A stretch of 64,000 nt of DNA from Nocardia transvalensis (GCF_015477765.1 NZ_JADLQQ010000002.1:248001-312000); one strand, 5' to 3'; positions 1 through 9,100 are shown, numbered from the stretch's first letter. The notes: generated by a model from the letters alone, not told the origin. Program-made: numbers and translations.

Positions 1-108
1 GCGGCCGTCGCCCTGATCGTGGCGATCTACGCGGTGCTGGGGGAGATCAAGGGGCGTAGGTCAGCAGCACCGCCAGCACGAACCACAGCACCCACGCGCA
101 CGCGATGA
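1..108 (+). CDS. possible 3' end of a membrane protein gene (partial)
   Basis: The first frame is open from the window edge to a TGA at 106-108. Its first 20 residues form a hydrophobic stretch (AAVALIVAIYAVLGEIKGRR) ending in basic residues, followed by a Pro/Ala/Thr/Arg-rich tail. That resembles the last membrane helix and tail of a membrane protein. It would overlap the end of the convergent NERD gene by about 60 bases, which is more than usual, so it may be chance. No function can be given. Confidence 0.3.
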   Translation, partial: AAVALIVAIYAVLGEIKGRRSAAPPARTTAPTRTR

Positions 109-940
109 GCATGCCCAGCGCGAGGGTGATGCGCATGAACGCCCGCCCCATATCGATGCCGTCGGACTGTTTCGGATACAGCTGCCACGGGCTGTACCAC
201 GGCATGCGGATGGCGCCCAGCGGCCCGCGGCCGGACTGCTCGGCCTGCGCCAATTCCTCCATATAGGCCTCGGCTTGGGCCTGCTGCGGACCGCCGTACC
301 AGAGCGTGGTGTCCACCGGGCCGCCGAAACCCTCGCGCACCAGATCCTGCGGAGCGGGAAGATACGGCAGGATGCCCAGCCCGCGGAACGACATCGCCAC
401 GTCGTTGACCGTCCACTGGGCGCGCCCCTGCGAGGCGAGGGTGTTCAGATAGTCGGCGAGTCGCTTCTGATCGTCGCCGATCAACACCTGGAAGCTGGGG
501 TCGTTCCACAGCTGCCGGACCTTCAGGGTGACCCCGTGTGGCGGCACCACCAGTACCGCCCCGTGCACCACGCGCTGCCCGAGCCCACGCTCGGCCAGCC
601 AGCTCTGCAGGGCGAAGGTGTGTTCGCGCGACTTGTCCAGCGGCGTGCGGCGGTCGCCGCCCTCGAGCGTCACCACCTGGCTGCCCACCCGCCAGGGACC
701 GTTGAGCGGCACCTCGAGTTCCCCGCTCACCCGCTCCACCAGCGCCTCGGCCTCGAGCACCACGCAGCTGCTCGGCGTCCAGATCACCGCATCGAACTGA
801 TGCAGCCGATCGGCATAGAACAGGCTGCAGTTCACCGTGGCCACGCCGCGCGGGTCCCCCGCCCCTTTCCAGGTGCGCAACCAGTCGATCAGCACCCGCT
901 CGGCCAGGCTGCCGGCGGCGTTCTGCACCCGCACCAGCAT
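47..940 (-). CDS. NERD (nuclease-related) domain protein with C-terminal membrane segment
   Basis: A 297-residue protein. The N-terminal part (about 12-130) has the layout of a NERD domain: an early LAERVLIDWL helix, then FDAVIWTPSSCVVLEAEAL at about 49-67. This resembles the D...E core of the domain but lacks the usual catalytic Lys after Glu. The last 30 residues are strongly hydrophobic and should anchor it in the membrane. The start at 940 is chosen because GGGAAGGGCGGG lies just upstream; the frame stays open further upstream, but that stretch is low-complexity and poorly protein-like. NERD proteins are presumed DNA-processing or signalling proteins. The role here is unknown. Confidence 0.6.
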   Translation of the reverse strand: MLVRVQNAAGSLAERVLIDWLRTWKGAGDPRGVATVNCSLFYADRLHQFDAVIWTPSSCVVLEAEALVERVSGELEVPLNGPWRVGSQVVTLEGGDRRTPLDKSREHTFALQSWLAERGLGQRVVHGAVLVVPPHGVTLKVRQLWNDPSFQVLIGDDQKRLADYLNTLASQGRAQWTVNDVAMSFRGLGILPYLPAPQDLVREGFGGPVDTTLWYGGPQQAQAEAYMEELAQAEQSGRGPLGAIRMPWYSPWQLYPKQSDGIDMGRAFMRITLALGMLIACAWVLWFVLAVLLTYAP

Positions 941-1087
941 TGCGCACCCGCCCTTCCCATCGACACTCGCTACCCGAAAGCATAAGCGGGCGCACCGGTT
1001 CGAGCGGGTATCCGCCACCCCGGCGTGCCCGCCAAGCCTCGGCGTGACCTCGTTCCTGGTCCTGCCGGGTGCCGCTGTCACCTCATT

Positions 1088-1122
1088 TCCTGGTCCCGGC
1101 ACGCTTTTCGCCGGGACCAGGA
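1088..1122. repeat. dispersed hairpin repeat, copy 1 (terminator-like)
   Basis: A perfect 13-bp stem (1088-1100 with 1110-1122) around a 9-base loop that reads GAAAAGCGT on the minus strand. It ends one base before the stop codon of the GMC oxidoreductase. The inner core CCCGGC-loop-GCCGGG is shared with the hairpins at 19980-20014 and 30754-30794. Confidence 0.75.
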
Positions 1123-2817
1123 TCATGCGGTGGGCACTGCCGGGTCGGCCGGGGTGATCGGTAGCCGGAGCGCGCCCGGGGCGTAGTCCGGGACGGTCGG
1201 GTGGTTCGGGGCGACCGGGTGGATTCGGCGGTAGGGGTGGCCGAGTTCGGGGCGGGGGTCGGGCTCGCCCTTGTTGGGCCAGAAGGCCATGGCGCGTTCG
1301 GCTTGGGCGGTGATGGTGAGGGAGGGGTTCACGCCCAGGTTGGCGGTGACCGCCGAGCCGTCGGCGATATGCAGGCCGGGGTGGCCGAATACGCGCTGAT
1401 ACGGGTCGACCACGCCGCTTTCCGGGCCCTCACCGATCACACAGCCACCGATGTAGTGCGCGGTCGCGGGGATATTGAACACCTCCATGATCAGGCCGTG
1501 CACATCGCCGTTGACCTTCTGCCCGAAGCGGCGCCCGACGTCGTGCGCGAGCGGAATCCACGTCGGGTTGGGCTGTCCGGTGCCCTGCCGTGTCTTCAGC
1601 TGCCCCCAGCGGCGGAACGAGGTCAGCGAGTTGTCCAGCGACTGCATCACCAGCAGGATCACCGACTTCTCCGAGGCGCGGCGGGCATTGAGGCTGCGCA
1701 GGAACACCAGCGGATGCAGCACGATGCCCAGCAGGAACCGCAGGAACCGGAACGCGCCGCCGTCCACGATCGGCGCCGACAGCGGGAACAGCGCATTCTG
1801 CCCCTTGCCGTAATGGCACACCTCGATATGGGTATCGGGCTCGGGATGAATGGAGGAGGTGATGGCGATCCCCTCGGCGAAATCGGTCCGCTCCCGGCTC
1901 ATCACATTGAGAATCGCCTCGGAATTGCTGCGGGTGAGTTCCCCGAGCCGCGGCGACAGATGTGGCAGCACCTGCTCGTCGCGCATCTTGTGCAGCAGTT
2001 TCTGCGTGCCCAGCGCGGCCGCTGCGAACACCACCTGCTCGGCGGTAAAAGTCTTGCGCTGCTTGCGAACCCAGCGATCGGAGCGAACCGTCTCGATGGC
2101 GTAGCCGCCCTTGACCATGGGCCGCACCTTGGTCGCGGTGGTCAGCTCGAACACCTTCGCCCCGGCCTGTTCGGCCAGATAGAGATAGTTGGTCGGCGTG
2201 GTGTTCTTGGCATTGTGCGGGCAGCCGGTGAAGCAGCGCGCGCAGTGGATACAGCCGCTGCGCCGCGGACCCGCCCCGCCGAAGTAGGGATCGTCCACTT
2301 CCGCACCCGGATTGTCCTCATTGAAGAACACGCCCACATTGGTCGGATGGAAGGTGTCGCCGACACCCATATCGTCGGCGATGGATCGGATCACCTCGTC
2401 GGCCGGGGTCATCCGCGGATTCGGCGCCACTCCGAGCATGCGCTTGGCCTGGTCGTAATAGGGCGCCAGCTCGCTGCGCCAGTCCGTGATGTGCGCCCAC
2501 TGCCGATCCCGATAGAAGTTCGGCAGCGGCTCATAGAGAGTATTGCCATAGATCAGCGAGCCCCCGCCCACCCCGGAGGCCGAGAACACCGCGCACTTGC
2601 CGAGCACGCTGATCCGCTGCGGCCCGGTCAGCCCCAGTCGCGGCGCCCAAATCGACTTGCGCACATTCCAATTCGTCTTCGGAATGGCCTCGGCGGGCCA
2701 GCGGCGGCCGGATTCGAGCACGGCCACCCGGTAGCCCTTCTCGGTCAGCCGCAGCGCGCTCACGCTCCCGCCGAATCCGGAGCCGATCACCACCACGTCG
2801 TAGTCGAAGTCGGGCAT
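1123..2817 (-). CDS. choD: GMC-family oxidoreductase, ChoD-like
   Basis: A 564-residue FAD-dependent GMC oxidoreductase, colinear with M. tuberculosis Rv3409c (ChoD) as recalled. The dinucleotide motif GSGFGG is at 12-17, followed by the acidic strand end VLESG. A Cys cluster CIHCARCFTGCP at 189-200 (C189, C192, C195, C199) is shared with the ChoD group and could hold a metal or iron-sulphur centre. The C-terminal GMC motif DGSAVTANLGVNPSLT is present. ChoD was named a cholesterol oxidase, but its true substrate is uncertain. The start at 2817 has GGAGGAGAGGAAGG upstream; an in-frame ATG at 2867 lacks support. A hairpin follows directly. Confidence 0.8.
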   Translation of the reverse strand: MPDFDYDVVVIGSGFGGSVSALRLTEKGYRVAVLESGRRWPAEAIPKTNWNVRKSIWAPRLGLTGPQRISVLGKCAVFSASGVGGGSLIYGNTLYEPLPNFYRDRQWAHITDWRSELAPYYDQAKRMLGVAPNPRMTPADEVIRSIADDMGVGDTFHPTNVGVFFNEDNPGAEVDDPYFGGAGPRRSGCIHCARCFTGCPHNAKNTTPTNYLYLAEQAGAKVFELTTATKVRPMVKGGYAIETVRSDRWVRKQRKTFTAEQVVFAAAALGTQKLLHKMRDEQVLPHLSPRLGELTRSNSEAILNVMSRERTDFAEGIAITSSIHPEPDTHIEVCHYGKGQNALFPLSAPIVDGGAFRFLRFLLGIVLHPLVFLRSLNARRASEKSVILLVMQSLDNSLTSFRRWGQLKTRQGTGQPNPTWIPLAHDVGRRFGQKVNGDVHGLIMEVFNIPATAHYIGGCVIGEGPESGVVDPYQRVFGHPGLHIADGSAVTANLGVNPSLTITAQAERAMAFWPNKGEPDPRPELGHPYRRIHPVAPNHPTVPDYAPGALRLPITPADPAVPTA

Positions 2818-2967
2818 GGCCTTCCTCTCCTCCACCGCACAACACTGAAACGATTTCTGACTCATTGTGTCATCCGGGAGTGACGGCGCCCACCCCGGTG
2901 CTGAACATATCCTGCCGTCTGCGGCAGCTACGGCGTGCCCGAATGGCGGTGTCCGGTCGATTCGGGT

Positions 2968-3597
2968 ATGCAACAGGCTGTGACCACCGAACCGGCCGAC
3001 AGCCGCACCGATCGCATCCTCACCGTGCCGAATGCGCTGAGCGTGCTGCGGTTGATCGGCGTGCCGGTCTTCCTGTGGTTGCTGCTGATCGAGCGGGCCG
3101 ACGGCTGGGCGTTCGCGCTGTTGATCGCCAGCGGCGTCTCCGACTTCCTGGACGGCAAACTGGCCCGCCTGCTGGACCAGTCCTCCCGGCTGGGTGCGTT
3201 GCTGGATCCGTTCGTGGACCGGCTCTACGTGATCACCACCCTGCTGGGATTCCTGGTGCGCGGCATCCTGCCGTGGCCGGTCGTCGTGATCTTGATCGCT
3301 CGTGACGCCGTCCTGACCGCCGTCCTGCCGATCTACCGCCGCCGCAACCTGCCCCCGCCGGAGGTGATCTACCTCGGCAAGGCCGCCACCTTCGCGCTGA
3401 TGTCGGCGCTGCCGTGGCTGCTGGCTGGGCAGATGGACTGGGCGGCGGCAGGTTTCGGCCGGGCCTTCGGCTGGGCACTGTTGATCTGGGGTGCGACGGT
3501 CTACGTCTGGACCGGGGTGCTGTACCTCGGGAAGGCCCTGGCCGTCGCCCGCGCCATACCGGCTGTCCCGCACAACAGCAGGCAGCCGATACAGTGA
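2968..3597 (+). CDS. pgsA2: CDP-alcohol phosphatidyltransferase, PgsA2-like
   Basis: A 209-residue integral membrane enzyme. It carries the complete CDP-alcohol phosphotransferase signature D59-x2-D62-G63-x2-A66-R67-x8-G76-x3-D80-x3-D84 (SDFLDGKLARLL...GALLDPFVD), whose aspartates bind metal and activate the CDP-lipid. Several hydrophobic segments follow. It matches Rv1822 (PgsA2) and, like it, lies upstream of gcvH-garA, although the Rv1823-1825 genes are missing. The acceptor alcohol cannot be told from sequence. The start is uncertain: ATG 2968 and GTG 2980 are both in frame and neither has a strong ribosome site. Confidence 0.85.
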   Translation: MQQAVTTEPADSRTDRILTVPNALSVLRLIGVPVFLWLLLIERADGWAFALLIASGVSDFLDGKLARLLDQSSRLGALLDPFVDRLYVITTLLGFLVRGILPWPVVVILIARDAVLTAVLPIYRRRNLPPPEVIYLGKAATFALMSALPWLLAGQMDWAAAGFGRAFGWALLIWGATVYVWTGVLYLGKALAVARAIPAVPHNSRQPIQ

Positions 3598-3640
3598 GCA
3601 CGTTGCGAGAGAGAAATAGCCCTGTGAAAGGACTGCGCCT

Positions 3641-4039
3641 GTGACCGACCTTCCGGAGGATCTGCGGTACACCGAGGAGCACGAGTGGGTGCGCCGGGTC
3701 GGTCCGACCCGCGTGCAGGTCGGCATCACCGACTATGCCCAGTCACAGCTCGGTGACGTCGTCTTTGTGCAGCTGCCCGCGGTCGATACCGAGGTCGCGG
3801 CCGGAGACGGCATCGCGGAGGTCGAATCCACCAAGAGCGTCTCCGATATCTATGCGCCGCTGAGCGCGAAAGTCGTTGCGGTGAACGAGAATCTGGATTC
3901 CGCACCGGAGACTCTCAACAGCGACCCATATGGTGAGGGCTGGATGTTCGAGCTGGAGGTCGACGACGCCGCCGCGCTGGACTCGACACTCGGTGAACTG
4001 CTCGATGCCGCAGGTTATCAAGGAGTTATCGGGGGCTGA
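3641..4039 (+). CDS. gcvH: glycine cleavage system H protein
   Basis: A 132-residue lipoyl carrier, close to full family length. The lipoylation site is K65 in VESTKSVSDIY. It shuttles the aminomethyl group between P, T and L proteins during glycine breakdown in the cytosol. The GTG start follows GAAAGGA. It begins a head-to-tail block with garA and two MerR regulators, the same order as Rv1826-Rv1830. The partner gcvP lies 5 kb downstream under its own glycine riboswitch, and no gcvT is present in this window. Confidence 0.95.
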   Translation: MTDLPEDLRYTEEHEWVRRVGPTRVQVGITDYAQSQLGDVVFVQLPAVDTEVAAGDGIAEVESTKSVSDIYAPLSAKVVAVNENLDSAPETLNSDPYGEGWMFELEVDDAAALDSTLGELLDAAGYQGVIGG

Positions 4040-4208
4040 ACCCGCCTTCACAGTTCTACCTGCACGGGATCGCCCTGGCAGGGTACGGTCAATGCCAACA
4101 GATGTGCCGGCGGCCGGTGCCGGAATCTCCAAGGGCGCGACAGCCGGTCGCGTTGGGTGACGGCTTCGGATGCTTGTACGGATAATCGGTTCGAGGAGGA
4201 GAGCAAGG

Positions 4209-4685
4209 GTGAGCGAGAACAAAGACCCGGGTTACGGGGAGAGCGCGGCCGAGACCACATCGGTATTCCGCGCTGACTTCCTCAACGAGGTCGACGCGTC
4301 GCGCACCGGTGAGCAGACCGGCGAGCAGCCGGTGCAAGGGGTCGAGGGCCTGCCTCCAGGGGCCGCCCTGTTGGTGGTCAAGCGTGGCCCGAATGCGGGC
4401 TCGCGGTTTTTGCTGGATCAGCCCACCACCTCTGCGGGGCGCCACCCCGACAGCGACATCTTTCTCGACGATGTCACCGTCTCCCGTCGCCACGCGGAGT
4501 TCCGGCAGGACGACGACACCTTCCAGGTCGTGGACGTGGGCAGTCTGAACGGCACCTACGTCAATCGCGAGCCGGTGGATTCCTCGGAGCTGCAGAACGG
4601 TGACGAGGTGCAGATCGGCAAGTTCCGGCTGGTGTTCCTGACCGGCCCGCGACCCGCCCAGAACGACGCGGCGGGCGCTCTATAG
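4209..4685 (+). CDS. garA: FHA-domain metabolic regulator GarA/OdhI
   Basis: A 158-residue protein. The N-terminal tail carries the motif ETTSVF with T16 and T17, the residues phosphorylated by PknG and PknB in the mycobacterial and corynebacterial homologues. An FHA domain spans about 50-150, with the key residues G77-R78, S92, H95 and N114 visible (SAGRHPDSD, VSRRHAEF, GSLNGTYVN). In its relatives the unphosphorylated form inhibits 2-oxoglutarate dehydrogenase and glutamate dehydrogenase, linking nitrogen status to the TCA cycle. Phosphorylation makes the FHA domain bind its own tail. The GTG start at 4209 is preceded by GAGGAGGAGAG. Confidence 0.95.
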   Translation: MSENKDPGYGESAAETTSVFRADFLNEVDASRTGEQTGEQPVQGVEGLPPGAALLVVKRGPNAGSRFLLDQPTTSAGRHPDSDIFLDDVTVSRRHAEFRQDDDTFQVVDVGSLNGTYVNREPVDSSELQNGDEVQIGKFRLVFLTGPRPAQNDAAGAL

Positions 4686-4699
4686 CAGGCCGGGGCGAG

Positions 4700-5506
4700 A
4701 TGACAGGCGCAGCGCAGTGGACCCGCGGAGGAATGTCGATCGGCTCCGTGCTGGACCTGCTGCGTCCGGACTTCCCGGACATCACCATCTCCAAGATCCG
4801 CTTCCTCGAATCGGAGGGGCTGATCAGCCCGGAGCGCACGCCCTCGGGTTATCGCCGGTTCTCGGTCGCCGACGTGGAACGGCTGCGGTTCATCCTGACC
4901 GCGCAGCGCGACCAGTACCTGCCGCTGAAGGTGATCAAGGAACAACTCGAGGCGATCGACAGTGGTGCCGCGACGCTCGGAGTGCGCGAGGCGCGCGCCC
5001 GGGCCGACGGCTCCGGTGCGGACGGATCGGGGCGTGCGCCCGAGTCCGGCCGCACCGGCAATGGGCTCACTCCGCCCCGGAGGCTCGGCGTGGTTCCCGG
5101 TGAGATCTCGCCGGACGAGCTGCGCTTCGATCACGAAATCCGTATCACCCGAACGGATCTGCTCGAGCAAGCCGGGATAGATGAGAAGTTCCTCACCGAA
5201 CTGATCCGCGCCAATCTGATCACCCCTGGCGCGGCGGGGTTTTTCGATGCCGAGGCGGTCACGCTGGCGCGTACCGCCAAGGCGCTCAGTGAATTCGGTT
5301 TGGAGGCACGGCATCTACGCGCCTTCAAACTGGCCGCCGATCGTGAGGCCGCGATGGTCGCCCAGATTGCCGCCCCGATCGCCAAGGGGCGCGACGCCGA
5401 CGCGCGCGCCCGGGCCGAGGAGACGGTGCGCGAGCTCGCCGCGCTGTCGTTGACGCTGCATACCAGTCTGGTGAAGACGTCGGTGCGCGCTGCCCTCGGC
5501 GGCTGA
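4700..5506 (+). CDS. MerR-family regulator, Rv1828-like
   Basis: A 268-residue protein. The MerR winged-helix domain (about 12-85: MSIGSVLDLL, SKIRFLESEGLISPERTPSGYRRF) is followed by a long C-terminal region instead of a short effector helix, as in Rv1828. It begins 14 bases after garA and is probably cotranscribed. The family is conserved beside gcvH and garA across mycobacteria and relatives. No metal- or drug-binding Cys motif is visible, so the signal is unknown. Confidence 0.88.
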   Translation: MTGAAQWTRGGMSIGSVLDLLRPDFPDITISKIRFLESEGLISPERTPSGYRRFSVADVERLRFILTAQRDQYLPLKVIKEQLEAIDSGAATLGVREARARADGSGADGSGRAPESGRTGNGLTPPRRLGVVPGEISPDELRFDHEIRITRTDLLEQAGIDEKFLTELIRANLITPGAAGFFDAEAVTLARTAKALSEFGLEARHLRAFKLAADREAAMVAQIAAPIAKGRDADARARAEETVRELAALSLTLHTSLVKTSVRAALGG

Positions 5507-5559
5507 AATCATCGCCTAGACTCGGTGATACGGCCAGCGAGCGCCAGCGAGGTGGAGTC

Positions 5560-6033
5560 ATGAGTGAGATGCGTGTGATCGGCATCCGTGTCGAGCAGCC
5601 CCAGAACCAGCCTGTGCTGCTGCTCCGCGAGGTGTCCGGGGATCGGTACCTGCCCATCTGGATAGGGCAGGCCGAGGCGACTGCGATCGTCCTGGAGCAG
5701 GAGGGTGTCACGCCCATCCGCCCGCTGACGCACGACCTGATCAAGATCCTGATCCACGAGCTCGGGCACACCCTCAAGGAGGTCCGGATCGTGGATCTGC
5801 AGGAGGGCACCTTCTACGCCGACCTGGTGTTCGAGAACGATCTGCGGATCTCGGCCCGGCCGTCGGACTCGGTAGCCATCGCCTTGCGGGTGGGTTGCCC
5901 CATCTATGCCGAGGAGCCGGTGCTCGAGGAGGCCGGGCTGGTCATGCCCGACGAGCGCGAGGACGAGGTCGAGAAGTTCAAGGAATTCCTCGAGTCGGTG
6001 TCGCCGGACGACTTCAAGGCGACGGATAGTTAG
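5560..6033 (+). CDS. DUF151 (bifunctional nuclease-like) protein
   Basis: A 157-residue protein of the DUF151/bifunctional nuclease family (like Rv1829), with the typical blocks VLLLREVSGDRYLPIWIGQAEA and RPSDSVAIALRVGCPIYAEEPVLEEAG. Some plant and Thermotoga relatives have been reported to have nuclease activity, but bacterial function is unsettled. The ATG at 5560 follows GAGGTGGAGTC. It sits between the two MerR genes, an order preserved in mycobacteria. Confidence 0.85.
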   Translation: MSEMRVIGIRVEQPQNQPVLLLREVSGDRYLPIWIGQAEATAIVLEQEGVTPIRPLTHDLIKILIHELGHTLKEVRIVDLQEGTFYADLVFENDLRISARPSDSVAIALRVGCPIYAEEPVLEEAGLVMPDEREDEVEKFKEFLESVSPDDFKATDS

Positions 6034-6175
6034 GTATTCAACCTCACGTAGAGGTCGAGAAACACGCCGCTCACGGAGTTTGGTCGCAGGGCTGTGCTGC
6101 CGAGACAATCGAGGGAGTAACCTCGATAGTTAGGCCGTTGTTGTACTTCGGCGAAGCAGTGAGGGGAGTTGTCAG

Positions 6176-6766
6176 GTGGGAGACCAACCACGGCAGACAG
6201 AATCTGGTGCGCGGCCCCCCGCGGTGGTGCAGCCAGGGCTGTTCCCCGATGACACCGTCCCCGACGATCTGGTGGGTTATCGGGTTCCGAGTGCGTGCCA
6301 GGTGGCGGGGATCACCTATCGCCAGCTCGACTACTGGGCCCGGACCGGCCTGGTCGTCCCGTCGATCCGCAGCGCCTCCGGATCGGGCAGCCAGCGGCTG
6401 TACTCCTTCAAGGACATCTTGGTTCTCAAGATCGTCAAGCGCCTGCTCGACGCGGGCATCTCGCTGCAGAACATCCGGATCGCCGTCGACCATCTGCGCA
6501 GCCGCGGGGTCGAGGATCTGGCGGGCATCACCCTGTTCTCCGACGGCACCACCGTCTACGAGTGCACCTCACCGGAAGAGGTCGTCGATTTACTGCAGGG
6601 CGGACAGGGCGTGTTCGGCATCGCCGTCAGCGGCGCCATGCGCGAGCTGACCGGCGCCATCGCCAACTTTCCCGCCGAGCGCGCCGAGGCCCACTCGGCC
6701 AGCGACCGCCCGGAGGACGAGCTGGCCTATCGCCGCAAGGCGCGGATGAGCCGCAAGACCGGCTGA
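6176..6766 (+). CDS. MerR-family regulator, Rv1830-like
   Basis: A 196-residue regulator with a MerR helix-turn-helix at about 35-105 (YRVPSACQVAGITYRQLDYWARTGLV, SQRLYSFKDILVLKIVKRLLDAGISLQNI). A short C-terminal domain of unknown role follows. It closes the conserved gcvH-garA-MerR-DUF151-MerR block. The GTG start lies after GAGGGGAG. A 142-base gap before it may hold its own promoter. It converges on a tetR-type gene with only 6 bases between the stop codons. Confidence 0.87.
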   Translation: MGDQPRQTESGARPPAVVQPGLFPDDTVPDDLVGYRVPSACQVAGITYRQLDYWARTGLVVPSIRSASGSGSQRLYSFKDILVLKIVKRLLDAGISLQNIRIAVDHLRSRGVEDLAGITLFSDGTTVYECTSPEEVVDLLQGGQGVFGIAVSGAMRELTGAIANFPAERAEAHSASDRPEDELAYRRKARMSRKTG

Positions 6767-6772
6767 CCGACG

Positions 6773-7381
6773 TCAGTCGATGAGCGCGGTCAACGCGATC
6801 ACGCAGTCGACCACATAGTCCCGGTCGACATTCGTGCCACCGAGGATCGCATGCTGTGCGAAGCCCTTGACGAGGGTGTCGACGGCCGGTGCCAGGCGGG
6901 CGGCCTGGTCTTTCGTCGTTCGTCGGTGCCCCGCTCCCGAACCGATGCGGTGGTCGGTGAGTAATTCGATCAGGACCGGAAGTCCTTGGGGGACTTCCGA
7001 GTCGATGTGCGCCAGCAGTTTCGGGTCGCGGATGGCGGCAGCCATCGCCGCCAGCTCGAAGGCGAACAGTTCGTGCGCACGCCCCTCGGCCGCCGAACCG
7101 AGCACCGTCGAGGTGTAGCGGCGCAGCACCTCGGTCAGGTCGAGCTGCGGATCGGACAGCGGCGTCAGCGTTTCGCGGAACTGCTCGATCAGTTGTTTCC
7201 ACGCCGCGACGAGCAGATCCTTCTTTCCGCCGAAGTTGGAGTAGACCGCGCCGGTCGTCAGTCCCGCACGTTCGGCGATATCGCCCAGCTTGGCGGCCTG
7301 ATAGCCGCGCTCGCCGATCTCGGCGATCGCCGCCGCGATGAGGGCTTGCCGGTTGCTCTCCCGAATCTGCGCGCGTCGCAT
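6773..7381 (-). CDS. TetR-family transcriptional regulator
   Basis: A 202-residue TetR regulator. The N-terminal helix-turn-helix (about 8-55) reads ALIAAAIAEIGERGYQAAKLGDIAERAGLTTGAVYSNFGGKKDLL. The C-terminal ligand domain is not assignable. It is divergent from the M14 peptidase gene with 58 bases between them. That gap holds the inverted arms GATAATC (7391) and GATTATC (7416), 25 bases apart centre to centre. Control of the peptidase is therefore likely but inferred. Confidence 0.85.
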   Translation of the reverse strand: MRRAQIRESNRQALIAAAIAEIGERGYQAAKLGDIAERAGLTTGAVYSNFGGKKDLLVAAWKQLIEQFRETLTPLSDPQLDLTEVLRRYTSTVLGSAAEGRAHELFAFELAAMAAAIRDPKLLAHIDSEVPQGLPVLIELLTDHRIGSGAGHRRTTKDQAARLAPAVDTLVKGFAQHAILGGTNVDRDYVVDCVIALTALID

Positions 7382-7390
7382 GCCACTGAT

Positions 7391-7422
7391 GATAATCTCG
7401 TTACGCGAATAATTTGATTATC
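7391..7422. promoter_or_regulatory. candidate TetR operator between tetR and the M14 peptidase
   Basis: Inverted arms GATAATC (7391-7397) and GATTATC (7416-7422) lie in the 58-base divergent region, in an AT-rich patch unusual for this DNA. The spacing between arm centres (25) is wide for a single TetR dimer site, so they may be half-sites of two boxes. Confidence 0.4.
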
Positions 7423-7439
7423 TGAAATGAGGCAGGGCG

Positions 7440-8801
7440 ATGAACCGCGTGGACGAGATCGACGAGATCATCGGGTCGGTAGGGCGAGTGGACGGGTTCC
7501 CGACGGTGGATGAACTCGACCACTTCGTCGACGAACTCGCCGCGGCGCATCCGGCACGGGTGATGGTCACCGAGATCGGCCGGTCCCGGGCGGGCGCCCC
7601 GATCCGCGAGGTGTGCATCGGATCGGGCGAGCGGCACATCGTGGTGCTCGGCAATCCCCATCCGAACGAACCCATCGGCATGGCCACGATCCGCCATCTC
7701 CTCGGCCGGTTCGCCGAGGACGAAACGCGAACCCTCGGTGCCGCATGGCATTTCGTGCCCTGCGTCGACCCGGACGGCACCCGGCTCAACGAAGGGTGGT
7801 TCGCCGGACCGCTGACCCGGACCGGCGTCGCGCGCGCGTTCTATCGTCCGCCGAAGGACGAGCAGCCGGAGTGGTGTTTCCCGACCACCTGGCGTGGTCT
7901 CGAGGTGGGGACCCCCATGCCGGAAACCCGGGCGCTGATGACGCTGATCGATCGCACCCGCCCCGCCCTGATCGCCTCGCTGCACAATGGCGATTTCGGC
8001 GGTGGCTTCTTCTACTGCTCCGGTGGGGATCCCGATTACTGGTCGGCCTTGATCGAGCGCCTCACCGACGCGGACGTGCCCATCCACCGCGGCGAGCCCG
8101 ACGCGCCGGGCGCCCGATTGCTGACCCCGGGGGTGTTCGAACTCCCGAGTTTCGCCCAACTCGCGGACGCCATGGCCGCGGCTGGTGCGCATGATCCGGT
8201 GACGGCGGCGGTCAGCGGGGGAGGCAGCCTGGACTACGCGGCACCGTACGGCAGTGCGGGGCTGGTCTGTGAGCTGCCGCTGTGGGTCGATGCGCGAGTG
8301 CACGACGACTCGATCGGGGAACGCTCGATCGGTGAGGTCATGCGCGCGGCGGCCGCGGCGCACCGGGAACTCGCCGAGGTGATCGAGGAGGTCTTGGGGC
8401 GGATTGCCGGTCGTTCGAGTGGACGCAGCCCGTTCGAGCGCGCGGTACGGGACATGCGGGTGGGCCTCGAGGACATCGCGGCGGGCAAGGCTGCGTGGGA
8501 TGTCACCGACCGTCCGGCGACCCGGGGCGAGATCTTCACCGAGGAGTACGTCTGGACCAGCATCATCCGGCTGCGGGCCGGTGGCATGCTGATACGCCTT
8601 CTCGACGACGAGATCGGCCGCGATGCGTCGCCGGAGCTGGTGGCCGAGCGGAATCGATTCGGTGCGATCTTCGATCGATGGTGTGCCGAGGTGGAACGGG
8701 ACGCGCCGGGGGAGTGCGTTCCGCTGGACCGCCTGGTGTCGATCCAGGCGGCGGCCATAGCCATCGCGGCCCGCCGGCTCCGCGACGGGCTGCCCGTCTG
8801 A
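7440..8801 (+). CDS. M14-family zinc carboxypeptidase-like protein
   Basis: A 453-residue protein whose first 300 residues look like an M14 metallocarboxypeptidase. The zinc ligands are H74 and E77 in NPHPNEPIG and H182 in SLHNGDFGGG. A catalytic Glu candidate lies in GLVCELPLWVD. No signal peptide is visible, so it is probably cytosolic. About 150 C-terminal residues form an extra helical region of unknown role. Substrate unknown; such proteins cleave C-terminal residues or N-acyl amino acids. It is divergent from a TetR gene that probably controls it. Confidence 0.72.
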   Translation: MNRVDEIDEIIGSVGRVDGFPTVDELDHFVDELAAAHPARVMVTEIGRSRAGAPIREVCIGSGERHIVVLGNPHPNEPIGMATIRHLLGRFAEDETRTLGAAWHFVPCVDPDGTRLNEGWFAGPLTRTGVARAFYRPPKDEQPEWCFPTTWRGLEVGTPMPETRALMTLIDRTRPALIASLHNGDFGGGFFYCSGGDPDYWSALIERLTDADVPIHRGEPDAPGARLLTPGVFELPSFAQLADAMAAAGAHDPVTAAVSGGGSLDYAAPYGSAGLVCELPLWVDARVHDDSIGERSIGEVMRAAAAAHRELAEVIEEVLGRIAGRSSGRSPFERAVRDMRVGLEDIAAGKAAWDVTDRPATRGEIFTEEYVWTSIIRLRAGGMLIRLLDDEIGRDASPELVAERNRFGAIFDRWCAEVERDAPGECVPLDRLVSIQAAAIAIAARRLRDGLPV

Positions 8802-8894
8802 CGGTGAGGGCCCGTGATGTGCGCGACACGGGAACCGTCGGGTCGGTAACACGCCGTTCATCGGGTACGCCTTAGACTGGCGATTGCGTCGCCG

Positions 8895-9100
8895 CCGTGC
8901 GGGAGAGTTCCGGGTTCCGGCCCGGGCGCCGAAGGAGCAGCACCTCCCCGTCAATCTCTCAGGCACCAGGGACCGTACGGACTTTCGGCGCCTCTGGAAA
9001 GAGGTGGCCGCACACAGTGCGGACCACCCGCCCATGGGGAAAGGGATCCCGCCCGTGCGGGACCTGAATCTCTCAGGCGCCACGACAGAGGGGGAGGGCC
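8895..9100 (+). promoter_or_regulatory. tandem glycine riboswitch upstream of gcvP
   Basis: Two glycine aptamers lie in series. The first contains GCGGGAGAG, GCGCCGAAGGAGCA and AATCTCTCAGGCACC...GGACCG. The second repeats the AATCTCTCAGGCGCC block near 9067-9082 and ends in a G-rich stem. These are hallmark conserved segments of the glycine riboswitch, and the tandem form is typical. It sits 60 bases before gcvP and should switch on its expression when glycine is plentiful. Boundaries are approximate. Confidence 0.93.

Noticed and set aside
1201..2883. A 560-codon plus-strand frame opposite the GMC oxidoreductase
   Set aside because: Antisense shadow; the minus-strand protein has full GMC motifs.
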